Assembly: GCF_003610495.1 (NCBI RefSeq)
Contig: NZ_RAPK01000006.1
Span: forward strand, 119,241 to 183,240
Source of the DNA: Sinobaca qinghaiensis
GTDB taxonomy: Bacteria; Bacillota; Bacilli; Bacillales; Marinococcaceae
DNA length: 64,000 nt
Reading direction: 5' to 3'
Every line of letters begins with the position of its first letter. Within the stretch, counting starts at the first letter, position 1. A model generated the notes under the pieces. That model saw nothing but the letters and a program-made list of their open reading frames with translations. It made no database searches and was not told where the DNA came from. Positions 8,605 to 17,274 of the stretch are shown in pieces. The position numbers and the translations under genes are program-made.

Positions 8605-9529
8605 CGATTTTTCCTCCTTTTTTATGTTCAGCAAATGATTCTTCGACTAAGGCTGCATTGACGGCCGCACCTGCCATACTTCCCTCACCGGCGGCAATAA
8701 TCAGCTGCGAGGGACCTGCCATTAACGTATCTCCGCATGCAAAAACGCCGGGGATAGTCGTTTGTTTCATTTGATCAACGTCAATTCCGCCGCGTTCGTT
8801 CCGGGCGCATCCGAGTGCGGAAGCAAAAGGGGAGGATTGTGTCCATTCCGGCGTAATAAATCCGCCTGTCCGTTTAACGGTTGTTCCATCCACAAATGCT
8901 ATCTCCTCCAGCGCTCCGCATTCCCCGATTAAAGAAAGAATTTTTTCTTCATACACGTGGATGTGTTTCCGGCCGAGTATTTCTTTTTCGTCTTCTGATA
9001 GAATCTGCCTGCCGTTTGTGCAGACGATCACATCGTCCGTCCAGTTCGAAACAATTTTAGCCATATGAAAAGCATGTGGGTTTTCGGAAATAACGGCCAG
9101 CGGCTGATCCCGAAGCTCCCAGCCATCACAGTAGGGACAGCTGAACAGGCTGTTTCCGTAAAATTCGGCCACCCGTTTTACGTCAGGCATGATTTCTTTA
9201 AAGCCGGTGGCGAGAATAACTTTTTTGGCCTGATAGATATCGCCGTTTTCCATGGTGATCTGAAAATGCTGCTCCTTTTTTTGGATTTCACGTACCCGCT
9301 GCTTTTCAACGCGGACGTCGGGATACTTACGCAGCTCATCCTGGGCGATTCGTTTCAACTCCTGTGGATCTATTCCGTCCCTTGTTATAAACCCATGTGA
9401 TTCAGAAGTAACCGCATTTCTTGGCCTGTTGTCGTCAAAAAGAATGATTTTTCTGCGGGCACGTCCCAGAACGAGTGAAGCATTCAGGCCTGCCGGGCCC
9501 CCGCCGATAACAGCGCAGTCAAGTATCAT
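8594..9529 (-). CDS. Thioredoxin-reductase-like FAD/NAD(P) disulfide oxidoreductase
   Basis: 311-residue flavoprotein. An N-terminal FAD motif (CAVIGGGPAGLNASLVLGRA) leads, followed by the redox pair CPYC in SCPYCDGWE near residue 136. The C-terminal FAD block is GVFACGDTLMAGPSQLIIAAGEGS. It is the TrxB-like group with CPYCDGWE rather than canonical TrxR (CATC). Some relatives oxidise or reduce small-molecule thiols. AAAGGAGG precedes the ATG. It is co-transcribed with a methyltransferase, which suggests detoxification or modification of a small molecule; that is inference. Upstream repeats suggest dedicated repression. Confidence 0.8.
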   Translation of the reverse strand: MILDCAVIGGGPAGLNASLVLGRARRKIILFDDNRPRNAVTSESHGFITRDGIDPQELKRIAQDELRKYPDVRVEKQRVREIQKKEQHFQITMENGDIYQAKKVILATGFKEIMPDVKRVAEFYGNSLFSCPYCDGWELRDQPLAVISENPHAFHMAKIVSNWTDDVIVCTNGRQILSEDEKEILGRKHIHVYEEKILSLIGECGALEEIAFVDGTTVKRTGGFITPEWTQSSPFASALGCARNERGGIDVDQMKQTTIPGVFACGDTLMAGPSQLIIAAGEGSMAGAAVNAALVEESFAEHKKGGKIDAS

Positions 9530-9541
9530 ATGATAGCCTCC

Positions 9542-9607
9542 TTTTAATAGATATTAAAGACTCTTATTATCTTTAATAGAATAAAATATAGCATCTGCTT
9601 TAATAGA
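9542..9607. promoter_or_regulatory. Three CTTTAATAGA repeats plus inverted copy (candidate operator)
   Basis: CTTTAATAGA occurs at 9571-9580 and 9598-9607, with TTTTAATAGA at 9542-9551. TATTAAAG (9552-9559) forms a dyad with CTTTAATA (9571-9578). The cluster abuts the ribosome site of the flavoprotein gene. The binding protein is unknown and no regulator gene is adjacent, apart from AcoR on the other side. Confidence 0.45.
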
Positions 9608-9636
9608 AGTCAACGAAAAGCTTTTAATTCCTCTCT

Positions 9637-9664
9637 GTTACATGTAAGCGTTATCATATATAAT
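9637..9664 (+). promoter_or_regulatory. acoR promoter with embedded cre site
   Basis: GTTACA (9637-9642), 16 bases and TATAAT (9659-9664) form a SigA promoter. Between and overlapping them, ATGTAAGCGTTATCAT (9642-9657) matches every position of the CcpA cre consensus WTGNNARCGNWWWCAW. CcpA bound here should block acoR transcription when preferred sugars are present. Confidence 0.75.
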
Positions 9665-9762
9665 TAAAAGAACAGACGGTACGGCAATTTCCTTCATACA
9701 CTCCTATCATGCAGACGAATAAGCAGACCTGTCTTTTATAAAATTTAATTGAGGTGAGCTTC

Positions 9763-11592
9763 ATGATAGCTGGTCAGGTAACAAAAGAGCAGTGGAAGCG
9801 ATTCGTACAGGAAGGGGCGCTGGACACGTCCAGGATCAGCCGGCGGATTGCCGCCTCCTGGTACGAGTGCCGGAAAAACGGGGTGGATCCTTACAATGGA
9901 AAGGGGATTCTGCGCCTGGAGAGCGGAGATCTTCAGAAAAAACGCGAGGAAAATAAACGCCTGATTGAGATTGCGGTACCATTTATGAAGAAGCTGGCAC
10001 AGATGTACGCCCAATCAAATATGATTATTCTGCTGATTGACAGGGACGGCTACGTATTAAAACTCATGGGGCAGGATAAAGCCAGAGCGCTCGCCACTCA
10101 TATTAACTTTACTGAAGGCGTAAAGTGGACAGAAAAAGAAGTGGGCACGAATGCGATTGGAACGGCACTTTCGACGGGAGAGGCGATTACGGTAAACGGA
10201 CCGGAGCATTTTTCCCTGGCATCGCAGAGCTGGGGATGTTCGGCATCCCCGATCCGGGATGAAAAGGGAGACGTGCTCGGCATTCTGGATATCTCCAGTC
10301 CATCAGCGGCCGGCTACCACGAGCATCTGCTTGGGACAGTCGTCTCTGCGGCTTACGCAATTGAGCACAAGTGGCAGCAGCTTATCAAAGAAGAAGAGAT
10401 TGCTCTCATGCATCATGCGCTGGAGTGTCTTGGAAAACAGGAAACCTCCTTTTTTGTGGCAGACCGGCATGGCCGTATCGTGTATCTTTCCCCACAGGCA
10501 AAGGCGAATCTGAATGCCTCGCGGGGCGGCTCCATCGACGATCTGCCTTTTTCTGCGGCCAAAACACCGGTATATTCGTCGGACGGCGGACAGGTGATCG
10601 GCAGCTATGCGGCGGTTCCGGTAAAAGAAGCAAAACCGTGCGGCACCGGCTGGGCCGGGACTTTTTCTTTCAAAGGAGTAATCGGCACAAGCAGCACGTT
10701 CAAAGAGGTACTTGAAAAAGCGGAAAAAGTTTCCCGTACAAACGTAACGGTGCATATCACTGGTGAAACCGGTACGGGAAAAGAAGTGATGGCCCGATCC
10801 ATCCACGAAAGTCATGCAGGCCGTAATGCCCCGTTTATTGCAATTAACTGCGGAGCAGTTCCGGCAAACCTGCTGGAAAGTGAATTGTTCGGCTATGCGC
10901 CGGGGGCATTTACGGGCGCAAAAAAAGAAGGCGCTCCCGGAAAAATCGTGCAGGCGGATGGAGGCACGCTGTTTCTGGATGAAATTGGGGAAATTCCGGC
11001 GGCAATGCAGGTCGCACTGCTGCGGGTTCTTCAGGAAAAAGAAGTCACGCCGGTCGGAGGGGACAAAACGAGACCTGTTAAATTCCGGCTGATTACCGCA
11101 TCAAACCGGCCACTCGGGGAACAGGTGCAGAACGGTACCTTCCGGGAGGATTTGTATTACCGTATTTATGTATACGCGATTCACCTGCCGCCGCTTCGCA
11201 GGCGCAGAGAGGATATCCCTGCGCTCATTCACTATTACTTTCATCAGAACGGGTGGCCGTTCAGCTGGACAGAAAAATCCCTGCAGGTACTGCAGCGGCA
11301 GAAATGGGAAGGTAACATCCGCGAACTATTTAACGTGCTGGAAGGCCTGTACGTGGAATTTCAGGAGGAAACGCCCACGGCCCGTCAAATTGAAGCCTAT
11401 GTACAGCAGACTTCCTCCGGCCATGAGGAGACGCCGCCGGTGCCCTCTCTTTCTGTCCGGGAACAGATGGAAAAGGATTACCTGGAAAAAGCACTCCGCC
11501 AGCACGGCGGTAAAGCTTCTCTTGCAGCGGAACAGCTGGGCATCCCCCGGAGTTCTTTTTACCGGAAACTGGCCAAGTACCAGCTTTCCTGA
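9763..11592 (+). CDS. acoR: AcoR, sigma-54-dependent activator of the acetoin operon
   Basis: 609-residue enhancer-binding protein. A GAF-type sensor (about 60-220, with NAIGTAL and SASPIRDEKG) is followed by the AAA+ domain. That domain has Walker A GETGTGKE near 334, the sigma-54 contact loop GAFTGA near 381 and Walker B GGTLFLDEIGE near 400. A Fis-type helix-turn-helix closes the protein (AAEQLGIPRSSFYRKL). The ATG at 9763 is preferred to GTG 9754 because only it has a spaced ribosome site. It lies directly upstream of acoABCL and its sigma-54 promoter, and by family knowledge activates it in response to acetoin. Confidence 0.92.
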   Translation: MIAGQVTKEQWKRFVQEGALDTSRISRRIAASWYECRKNGVDPYNGKGILRLESGDLQKKREENKRLIEIAVPFMKKLAQMYAQSNMIILLIDRDGYVLKLMGQDKARALATHINFTEGVKWTEKEVGTNAIGTALSTGEAITVNGPEHFSLASQSWGCSASPIRDEKGDVLGILDISSPSAAGYHEHLLGTVVSAAYAIEHKWQQLIKEEEIALMHHALECLGKQETSFFVADRHGRIVYLSPQAKANLNASRGGSIDDLPFSAAKTPVYSSDGGQVIGSYAAVPVKEAKPCGTGWAGTFSFKGVIGTSSTFKEVLEKAEKVSRTNVTVHITGETGTGKEVMARSIHESHAGRNAPFIAINCGAVPANLLESELFGYAPGAFTGAKKEGAPGKIVQADGGTLFLDEIGEIPAAMQVALLRVLQEKEVTPVGGDKTRPVKFRLITASNRPLGEQVQNGTFREDLYYRIYVYAIHLPPLRRRREDIPALIHYYFHQNGWPFSWTEKSLQVLQRQKWEGNIRELFNVLEGLYVEFQEETPTARQIEAYVQQTSSGHEETPPVPSLSVREQMEKDYLEKALRQHGGKASLAAEQLGIPRSSFYRKLAKYQLS

Positions 11593-11593
11593 A

Positions 11594-11633
11594 AAGGACA
11601 GACTGGGACGAAATGAGACAAAATGGGACATAT
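11594..11633 (+). promoter_or_regulatory. Candidate AcoR upstream activating sequence, 10-bp-phased repeats
   Basis: Three decamers run head to tail: TGGGACGAAA (11604), TGAGACAAAA (11614) and TGGGACATAT (11624). A weaker GGAC copy occupies 11594-11603. The 10-base spacing puts every copy on the same helix face. The array lies about 70-100 bases before the -24 element, where enhancer sites of sigma-54 promoters usually sit. Confidence 0.6.
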
Positions 11634-11668
11634 CCCGCTGATTCCCATTTTCATATAAAACAAAAGAA

Positions 11669-11701
11669 AGAGAATGCTTATTTTGTAAGCGTTCTCTTTT
11701 T
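11669..11701 (+). terminator. acoR terminator overlapping a cre-like sequence
   Basis: AGAGAATGCTTA (11669-11680) pairs with TAAGCGTTCTCT (11686-11697), followed by T5. The right arm overlaps a 14/16 match to the cre consensus (11683-11698). One element may therefore both end acoR transcripts and bind CcpA just upstream of the sigma-54 promoter. Confidence 0.75.
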
Positions 11702-11716
11702 GGCATGGGATTTGCA
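11701..11716 (+). promoter_or_regulatory. Sigma-54 (SigL) -24/-12 promoter of acoABCL
   Basis: TGGCATGGGATTTGCA fits the TGGCAC-N5-TTGCA consensus with perfect GG-N10-GC geometry. acoA starts 60 bases downstream, and the activator gene ends 109 bases upstream. Confidence 0.92.
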
Positions 11717-11776
11717 GTTATACCTAACAGAACGGCCGGCTTCCGGCACTATTTATTCAGAAGGAGGTTAACGAGA

Positions 11777-12787
11777 ATGGGAGTATCGGAAATTCAACAG
11801 CAGTCCCTCACGTCAGAAAAAGCAAAATGGATGTACCAGAAGATGGCAGAAATCCGCAGGTTTGAAGACCAGGTTCACGAAACGTTCAGCACCGGTGTCC
11901 TGCCGGGATTTGTGCACCTGTATGCAGGAGAAGAAGCGGTAGCAGTCGGAGTATGCGCGCATCTCGATGACAAGGACAGCATTACGAGCACGCACCGCGG
12001 CCATGGGCACTGCATTGCCAAAGGATGTGACCTGAAAGGCATGATGGCTGAAATTTACGGCAAATCCACCGGCCTCTGCAAAGGAAAAGGCGGGTCCATG
12101 CACATTGCAGATGTCAGCAAAGGCATGCTTGGAGCAAACGGGATTGTCGGCGGTGGTTTTCCGCTGGCAACCGGAGCAGGGCTGTCTGCCAAGCTTCGCA
12201 AAACCGGCGGGGTAGCGGTTTGTTTCTTTGGAGACGGGGCCAACAACCACGGCACATTTCATGAAGGGATCAACATGGCAGCCATTTGGAAGCTACCGGT
12301 TATCTTTGTAGCGGAAAACAATGGCTATGCAGAGGCTACTCCATTCGAATATGCGTCCAGCTGCGAATCTATTTCCGATCGGGCTGCTTCTTACGGCATT
12401 CCGGGTGAAACGGTGGATGGAAAGGATACAATGGCGGTCTATGAAGCAGCGGAACGCGCCGTGGAGCGGGCCAGAAATGGAGAAGGTCCAACATTAATTG
12501 AGTGCAAAACGTACCGGAACTACGGCCACTTTGAAGGCGACGCACAGAAATATAAAACAAATGAAGAACGCGATGAGCATTTAAAAGAGCTGGATGCGAT
12601 TATCCGCTTCCGTCAGCATGTGTTAACGACGGATCTAGCCTCTGAAGATGAGCTTCATTCCATTGATGAAAGTGTAAGAAAAGAAATAGAAGACGCGGTG
12701 GAATTTGCAGAAAAAAGTCCAATGCCGGAAGCCGATCAGCTGACCACAGACGTGTATGTAGATTACCAGCCAGGCGGGGAGGAATAA
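11777..12787 (+). CDS. acoA: Acetoin dehydrogenase E1 component, alpha subunit
   Basis: 336-residue TPP-dependent E1 alpha that decarboxylates/cleaves acetoin in the acetoin dehydrogenase complex. The TPP/Mg motif is GDGANNHGTFHEG near residue 152. RGHGHCIAKG and GKGGSMHIAD are typical of acetoin and 2-oxoacid E1 alpha chains. The ATG at 11777 follows AGAAGGAGG; the frame runs further upstream but without a ribosome site. It is the first gene of the operon and lies three bases before acoB. Confidence 0.93.
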   Translation: MGVSEIQQQSLTSEKAKWMYQKMAEIRRFEDQVHETFSTGVLPGFVHLYAGEEAVAVGVCAHLDDKDSITSTHRGHGHCIAKGCDLKGMMAEIYGKSTGLCKGKGGSMHIADVSKGMLGANGIVGGGFPLATGAGLSAKLRKTGGVAVCFFGDGANNHGTFHEGINMAAIWKLPVIFVAENNGYAEATPFEYASSCESISDRAASYGIPGETVDGKDTMAVYEAAERAVERARNGEGPTLIECKTYRNYGHFEGDAQKYKTNEERDEHLKELDAIIRFRQHVLTTDLASEDELHSIDESVRKEIEDAVEFAEKSPMPEADQLTTDVYVDYQPGGEE

Positions 12788-12790
12788 AAA

Positions 12791-13825
12791 ATGGCAAGAA
12801 AAATATCTTTTTCAGATGCAGTCAATGAGGCGATGGCGATTACGATGCGGAATGATGAACATGTGATTCTTCTTGGAGAGGACGTAGCGGGCGGAGCGAA
12901 CGTGGATCATCTGCAGAACGAAGAAGCATGGGGAGGCGTAATGGGCGTTACCCAGGGTCTCGTCCAGGAGTTTGGGCGAGACCGGGTGCTGGATACGCCG
13001 ATTGCCGAAGCGGGTTATGTAGGTGCTGCTGTGAGTGCGGCGGCAACCGGTATGAGGCCTGTGGCCGAGCTGATGTTTAACGATTTTATTGGCAGCTGCC
13101 TCGATGAGGTGATGAATCAGGGGGCAAAGCTGCGCTACATGTTTGGCGGCCATGCAAAAATTCCGCTCGTCATCCGTACGATGCACGGCGCCGGCTTCCG
13201 GGCGGCAGCCCAGCACTCTCAGAGCCTGTACGGCATGTTTACGGCGATCCCGGGATTAAAAGTGGTCGTCCCTTCGACGCCCGCAGATGCCAAAGGCCTT
13301 TTGATTTCCGCAATTGAAGACGATGACATTGTGATCTTTTTTGAAGACAAAACACTCTACAACGTTAAAGGAGAAGTGCCGGAAGGGCATTACAAAATCC
13401 CGATCGGCAAGGCGGACATTAAGCGGGAAGGCAGTGATATCACGATTGTTGCCATCGGCAAGCAGGTACAGACAGCGCTGGATGCGGCCGATAAACTTGC
13501 AGAAAAAGGCATTCAGGCCGAAGTAGTAGATCCGCGCAGCCTCTCTCCGCTTGATGAAGACACAATTTTAAAATCGGTCCAGAAGACGAGCCGGCTTGTG
13601 ATCGTAGATGAAGCCAATCCACGCTGCAACGCCGCGACGGATATTTCGGCTATGGTAGCGGATAAAGGATTTGATTTCCTCGATGCGCCAATAAAAATGA
13701 TAACCGCGCCGCACAGCCCGGTGCCATTTTCCCCATCTCTGGAAGATCTATATCTGCCGTCTCCGGAGAAAGTCATCAAAGCAGTGGCTGAACTGATTGA
13801 CGATGAATCCATTGTGGCAAGCTGA
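12791..13825 (+). CDS. acoB: Acetoin dehydrogenase E1 component, beta subunit
   Basis: 344-residue transketolase-like E1 beta subunit. GEDVAGGANVDH near the N-terminus, DTPIAEAGYVGAAVSAA, and the C-terminal transketolase fold (EVVDPRSLSPLDEDTI) are full length and intact. It pairs with AcoA to form the alpha2-beta2 heterotetramer that transfers the acetyl unit to lipoamide on AcoC. Three bases separate it from acoA, and the GGCGGGGAGG site lies inside the acoA end. Confidence 0.92.
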   Translation: MARKISFSDAVNEAMAITMRNDEHVILLGEDVAGGANVDHLQNEEAWGGVMGVTQGLVQEFGRDRVLDTPIAEAGYVGAAVSAAATGMRPVAELMFNDFIGSCLDEVMNQGAKLRYMFGGHAKIPLVIRTMHGAGFRAAAQHSQSLYGMFTAIPGLKVVVPSTPADAKGLLISAIEDDDIVIFFEDKTLYNVKGEVPEGHYKIPIGKADIKREGSDITIVAIGKQVQTALDAADKLAEKGIQAEVVDPRSLSPLDEDTILKSVQKTSRLVIVDEANPRCNAATDISAMVADKGFDFLDAPIKMITAPHSPVPFSPSLEDLYLPSPEKVIKAVAELIDDESIVAS

Positions 13826-13861
13826 TAAAACCTGAGAACAGGCTGAAGGAGAGTGAGGCGT

Positions 13862-15100
13862 ATGGCACAGGAAGTGGTGATGCCTAAATTTGGAATGAGC
13901 ATGGAGGAAGGCACGATTGTAGAATGGCTCGTAAAACCGGATGATGAAGTAAAAAAAGGGGATCCGCTCGTTACGATCAGCTCCGACAAAATAACAAATG
14001 ATCTGGAAGCGCCTGCAAGCGGTGTTATTATCGAAGTCACTGCGAATGTCGACGATACGCTTCCAGTAGGGAAAACGCTCGCTTATATTGGAGAAAAAGG
14101 AGAAAAACCGGAACCCGGCAGGGAAGAACCGCAAGAAGAGCCGCAGGCCCAACAGGCGCAGTCCAGTTCAACCCAGACGGAAGAAGAGCCAAAAACAAAC
14201 GGACGCGCCGCTTCAGATTCCAGGCATATTAAGATTTCTCCGGCCGCGAAAAAACTGGCCAAATCAAAAAATATTCCGCTGGAAGAACTCACAGGTACAG
14301 GACCGCAGGGACGAATCACCAAGCAGGACGTGGAAAATTATGAGAGGCCTGCCTCGGAGGAGCCGGCGCCTCAAACGGAAATTGTGCCTTATGCCGGAAT
14401 AGAAGAAGCCGTCACTAAAACACCGGTACGGGGCATGAGAAAAGCGATTGCAGAGAACATGCATCAAAGCCTGCAGCAGAGCGCGCAGCTGACTCTGATG
14501 AAAAAAGCAGACGTTACGGATCTGCTTCATGTACAGAAACAGGCTAAACAAAGCCTGGAGAAAGACGGGGAAACCGTAACGCTGACGCTGACCTCTTTTA
14601 TTGCTAAAGCCGTTGTCAAAAGCCTGCAGGCTCATTCCCATATGAACAGCGCGTATATAGAAGACACAATTCATACGTATCCACACGTTCATTTAGGCAT
14701 TGCCGCCTCGCTTGATAATGGCCTGGTAGTGCCGGTATTGTTCCATGCCGAGCATCAATCGGTACTGGGACTGGCGGAGAGTATCCAGAAGCTGGCTGAA
14801 AAAGCACGTGAAAATCGGCTCGACACCAGCGAAATGTCCGGATCCACGTTTACGATTACAAATCTGGGAGCCACAGGAATTGAATATTTTACGCCGATTT
14901 TGAACCCTCCGGAAGCCGGCATTCTAGGCATCGGCTCGCTGCAGGAAGAAGTGGTCATGATCGAAGGCCAGCCGCAGGCACGAAGGTTTCTGCCGCTCAG
15001 CTTAACCTTTGACCACCGGGTGATTGACGGCGATCCGGCGAGCCGTTTTCTAAAAGATGTCGCATCGGCACTGGAGCAGCCGTATCAGATGCTGCTGTAG
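13862..15100 (+). CDS. acoC: Acetoin dehydrogenase E2, dihydrolipoamide acetyltransferase
   Basis: 412-residue E2 core. One lipoyl domain occupies residues 1-75, with the modified lysine near 43 in SSDKITND. A flexible linker rich in Glu, Gln and Ala follows. The peripheral-subunit-binding domain (about 120-155) has ISPAAKKLAKSKNIP and GTGPQGRITKQDV. The catalytic domain ends with DHRVIDGDPASRF. It accepts the acetyl group and passes it to CoA. ATG 13862 is chosen with AAGGAG ten bases before it; GTG 13853 lies too close to that site. Confidence 0.92.
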   Translation: MAQEVVMPKFGMSMEEGTIVEWLVKPDDEVKKGDPLVTISSDKITNDLEAPASGVIIEVTANVDDTLPVGKTLAYIGEKGEKPEPGREEPQEEPQAQQAQSSSTQTEEEPKTNGRAASDSRHIKISPAAKKLAKSKNIPLEELTGTGPQGRITKQDVENYERPASEEPAPQTEIVPYAGIEEAVTKTPVRGMRKAIAENMHQSLQQSAQLTLMKKADVTDLLHVQKQAKQSLEKDGETVTLTLTSFIAKAVVKSLQAHSHMNSAYIEDTIHTYPHVHLGIAASLDNGLVVPVLFHAEHQSVLGLAESIQKLAEKARENRLDTSEMSGSTFTITNLGATGIEYFTPILNPPEAGILGIGSLQEEVVMIEGQPQARRFLPLSLTFDHRVIDGDPASRFLKDVASALEQPYQMLL

Positions 15101-15111
15101 GAGGTGGGCGG

Positions 15112-16500
15112 ATGCAGGAGCACAGCACAGAGCTTCTTATTATCGGAGCGGGACCCGGAGGATACGTTGCGGCCATCCGGGCCGCCCAAAAGGGCAGGAA
15201 GGTAACATTAGTAAATAAGGGTGAGCTTGGCGGCACGTGTTTAAACGTTGGCTGCATCCCTTCTAAAGCGTTAATCGAAGCCGGCCATTATGCTGCGATG
15301 CCCGCCCGTGCGGCATCAGCCGGCATTCATTATCCAGAGCCTGAGATTGATTTCCAGAAGCTGCAGCAGTGGAAAACGGGAATAGTAAAACAGCTGACCG
15401 GTGGAGTAAAAGGACTTCTGCAGGCAGCCGGAGTAAAAATTATTAAAGGAGAGGCTTCGTTTGTCGATGCCCGCCGGGTAAAGATGACCGGTGGACAGGA
15501 GATTACTTTCTCTCATTGCATTATCGCCACAGGCTCTTTTCCTATTGAAATTCCGGCGTTCCCGTTTAACGAAAGGACGCTCTCATCGACAGAGGCGCTG
15601 GCCTTAACAAAAAAGCCTGAGTCGGTGACGGTAATCGGCGGCGGTTATATTGGCATTGAGCTGGGAACGATGTTCGCCAATTTCGGTACAAAAGTAACGA
15701 TTATTGAAGGGCTCCCCGGCATTCTGCCCGGGTTTCCGGCAGCTATGTCCGCACTTGCCGCTGAGGAGCTGAAAGCCCGGCCGAATGCAGCCGTTCATAC
15801 AGAGACCAAAGTAAGGAAAGTGGATACAACAGAACAATCTGCCGTCATTACGTATGAGAAAGGCGGAGAAACGAAAACGCTGGAAAGTGAGTATGTGCTG
15901 GTGACGGTGGGAAGAAAGCCAAATACAGAGAAGCTGGAGCTGGAGAAGGCCGGTATCCATGCAGATGAGAATGGGTTTATTGAAGTCAGCCCGGCCTGCC
16001 GTACGAGCGTACCTCATATTTTTGCGATTGGGGATGTTACGCCGGGTCCGGCGCTTGCCCACCGCGCCTCCATGCAGGGGAAACTGGTGAGTGAGGCGTT
16101 GGAAGGAGAAGAAGGAGACAGCTCGGATTACGTCATTCCGGCAGTGGTGTTTTCCGAACCGCCGCTTGCTGTGGTCGGTTTATCGAAGGAAGCGGCACAG
16201 CAGGAAGGATATGAAGTGAAGGCTGACAGTTTCCCAATGAGCCATAATGGACGTGCCCTGACGTTGAATACAACGGCCGGCATGGTAACGCTGATTACGG
16301 ATCAAGCAGATGGAACAATACTGGGAGCGGAAGCGTCCGGCGAAGGAGCTCCGGAACTGATCAATGAGCTTGCGCTCTGCATTCAGTCCGGTTTAACGGC
16401 CGAAGATGTGTCCCTTGTTGTTCATGCGCATCCGACTCTTGGAGAAAGCATAATGGAAGCCGCGGAAAAAGTGATAGGTACGCCGATTCATCAATTGTAA
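15112..16500 (+). CDS. acoL: Dihydrolipoyl dehydrogenase (E3) of the acetoin complex
   Basis: 462-residue FAD/NAD disulfide oxidoreductase that reoxidises dihydrolipoamide on AcoC. The FAD-binding IIGAGPGGYVAAIRA begins the protein. The redox motif GGTCLNVGCIPSKA is intact near residues 40-53. The NAD motif VIGGGYIGIELG lies near 178. The C-terminal HAHPTLGE carries the catalytic His-Glu. Its start lies 11 bases after acoC with GGAGGTG. A terminator follows, closing the acoABCL operon. Confidence 0.93.
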   Translation: MQEHSTELLIIGAGPGGYVAAIRAAQKGRKVTLVNKGELGGTCLNVGCIPSKALIEAGHYAAMPARAASAGIHYPEPEIDFQKLQQWKTGIVKQLTGGVKGLLQAAGVKIIKGEASFVDARRVKMTGGQEITFSHCIIATGSFPIEIPAFPFNERTLSSTEALALTKKPESVTVIGGGYIGIELGTMFANFGTKVTIIEGLPGILPGFPAAMSALAAEELKARPNAAVHTETKVRKVDTTEQSAVITYEKGGETKTLESEYVLVTVGRKPNTEKLELEKAGIHADENGFIEVSPACRTSVPHIFAIGDVTPGPALAHRASMQGKLVSEALEGEEGDSSDYVIPAVVFSEPPLAVVGLSKEAAQQEGYEVKADSFPMSHNGRALTLNTTAGMVTLITDQADGTILGAEASGEGAPELINELALCIQSGLTAEDVSLVVHAHPTLGESIMEAAEKVIGTPIHQL

Positions 16501-16530
16501 AAGCAGGGGAGCGTGCTCTCCTGCTTTTTA
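16500..16530 (+). terminator. Terminator of acoABCL
   Basis: AAAGCAGG and CCTGCTTT close a GC-rich hairpin with a T5 tail directly after the acoL stop. Confidence 0.85.
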
Positions 16531-16671
16531 ATGTGGAAAATAATCGAAAAAATACGGATCCGGCAATAGGCATATTTATTTTTGTTATACTAATGAAGAG
16601 TTTGTTCATCCGCAGGACTTGGCGGCGCACGGATTTTTTCTTATACTATGTATCATAGAAGGGAGTGATGA

Positions 16672-17160
16672 ATGACTATGACTTCAGTAAATGTACTCGT
16701 GATCGTGATCAGCCTTGGAGCCGCCGTATTCGCATGGCTGCAGGCCAATACCGCCAAAAAGCAGGCGCAGGCCGCAGCAGAGCAGGTGACCATCGCCCAG
16801 GATCATATAGAATATGTAAAAAAGAATTACGAACAGGAAGAAAACCGGCTGCGGGACGAAATCGACAATCAGCACAAAGCGTTCTTCACGATTGAAAAGG
16901 TGATAAAAGGCGCACGACAGGAAATTGTTATTTCCAATATCGGCAACGGGGAAGCAAGAATTACGGAAATATTATTTGACGGGGCTGATTACACCGAACA
17001 CCGTTCCTATGAAAGCAGCAACTGGAGAAAAGGCGTGATTAAAGGAAATGGGGCAAATCTTGTCATTACCTTGATCCCGAGTAAGTTTCACCGCTTAAAT
17101 GAAATTGAAGTGTTCTGGACCGATGAAGTCGGTGAAGACAGCACTCATAAACTTATTTAA
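16672..17160 (+). CDS. Membrane-anchored coiled-coil protein, unknown
   Basis: 162 residues. One N-terminal transmembrane segment (about 5-22) is followed by an Ala/Gln/Glu-rich coiled coil (about 25-70). The C-terminal beta-rich part has IVISNIGNGEARITEILFDG. GGGAG precedes the ATG by six bases, and an internal ATG two codons later is an alternative. The layout suggests a tethered sensor or scaffold, but no family was recognised. It is a single gene between the acoL terminator and its own hairpin. Confidence 0.6.
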   Translation: MTMTSVNVLVIVISLGAAVFAWLQANTAKKQAQAAAEQVTIAQDHIEYVKKNYEQEENRLRDEIDNQHKAFFTIEKVIKGARQEIVISNIGNGEARITEILFDGADYTEHRSYESSNWRKGVIKGNGANLVITLIPSKFHRLNEIEVFWTDEVGEDSTHKLI

Positions 17161-17165
17161 TACAT

Positions 17166-17195
17166 AAGACGTGCCTGGAAAGGGGACGTCTTTTT
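17166..17195 (+). terminator. Rho-independent terminator
   Basis: AAGACGT and ACGTCTT pair around a 13-base loop and T5 follows. It lies directly after the coiled-coil gene. Confidence 0.7.
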
Positions 17196-17274
17196 ACGAT
17201 CTTGGAAAGCCGGGAGCCGCACGTGGTATACTGGTAAGACGGTTTGATACATATGAACAGGGGGAACGACACAT

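Noticed and set aside
10303-10815. 170-residue minus-strand open frame inside acoR
   Set aside because: A shadow of the GC-rich acoR coding sequence, which has complete sigma-54 activator motifs on the plus strand.
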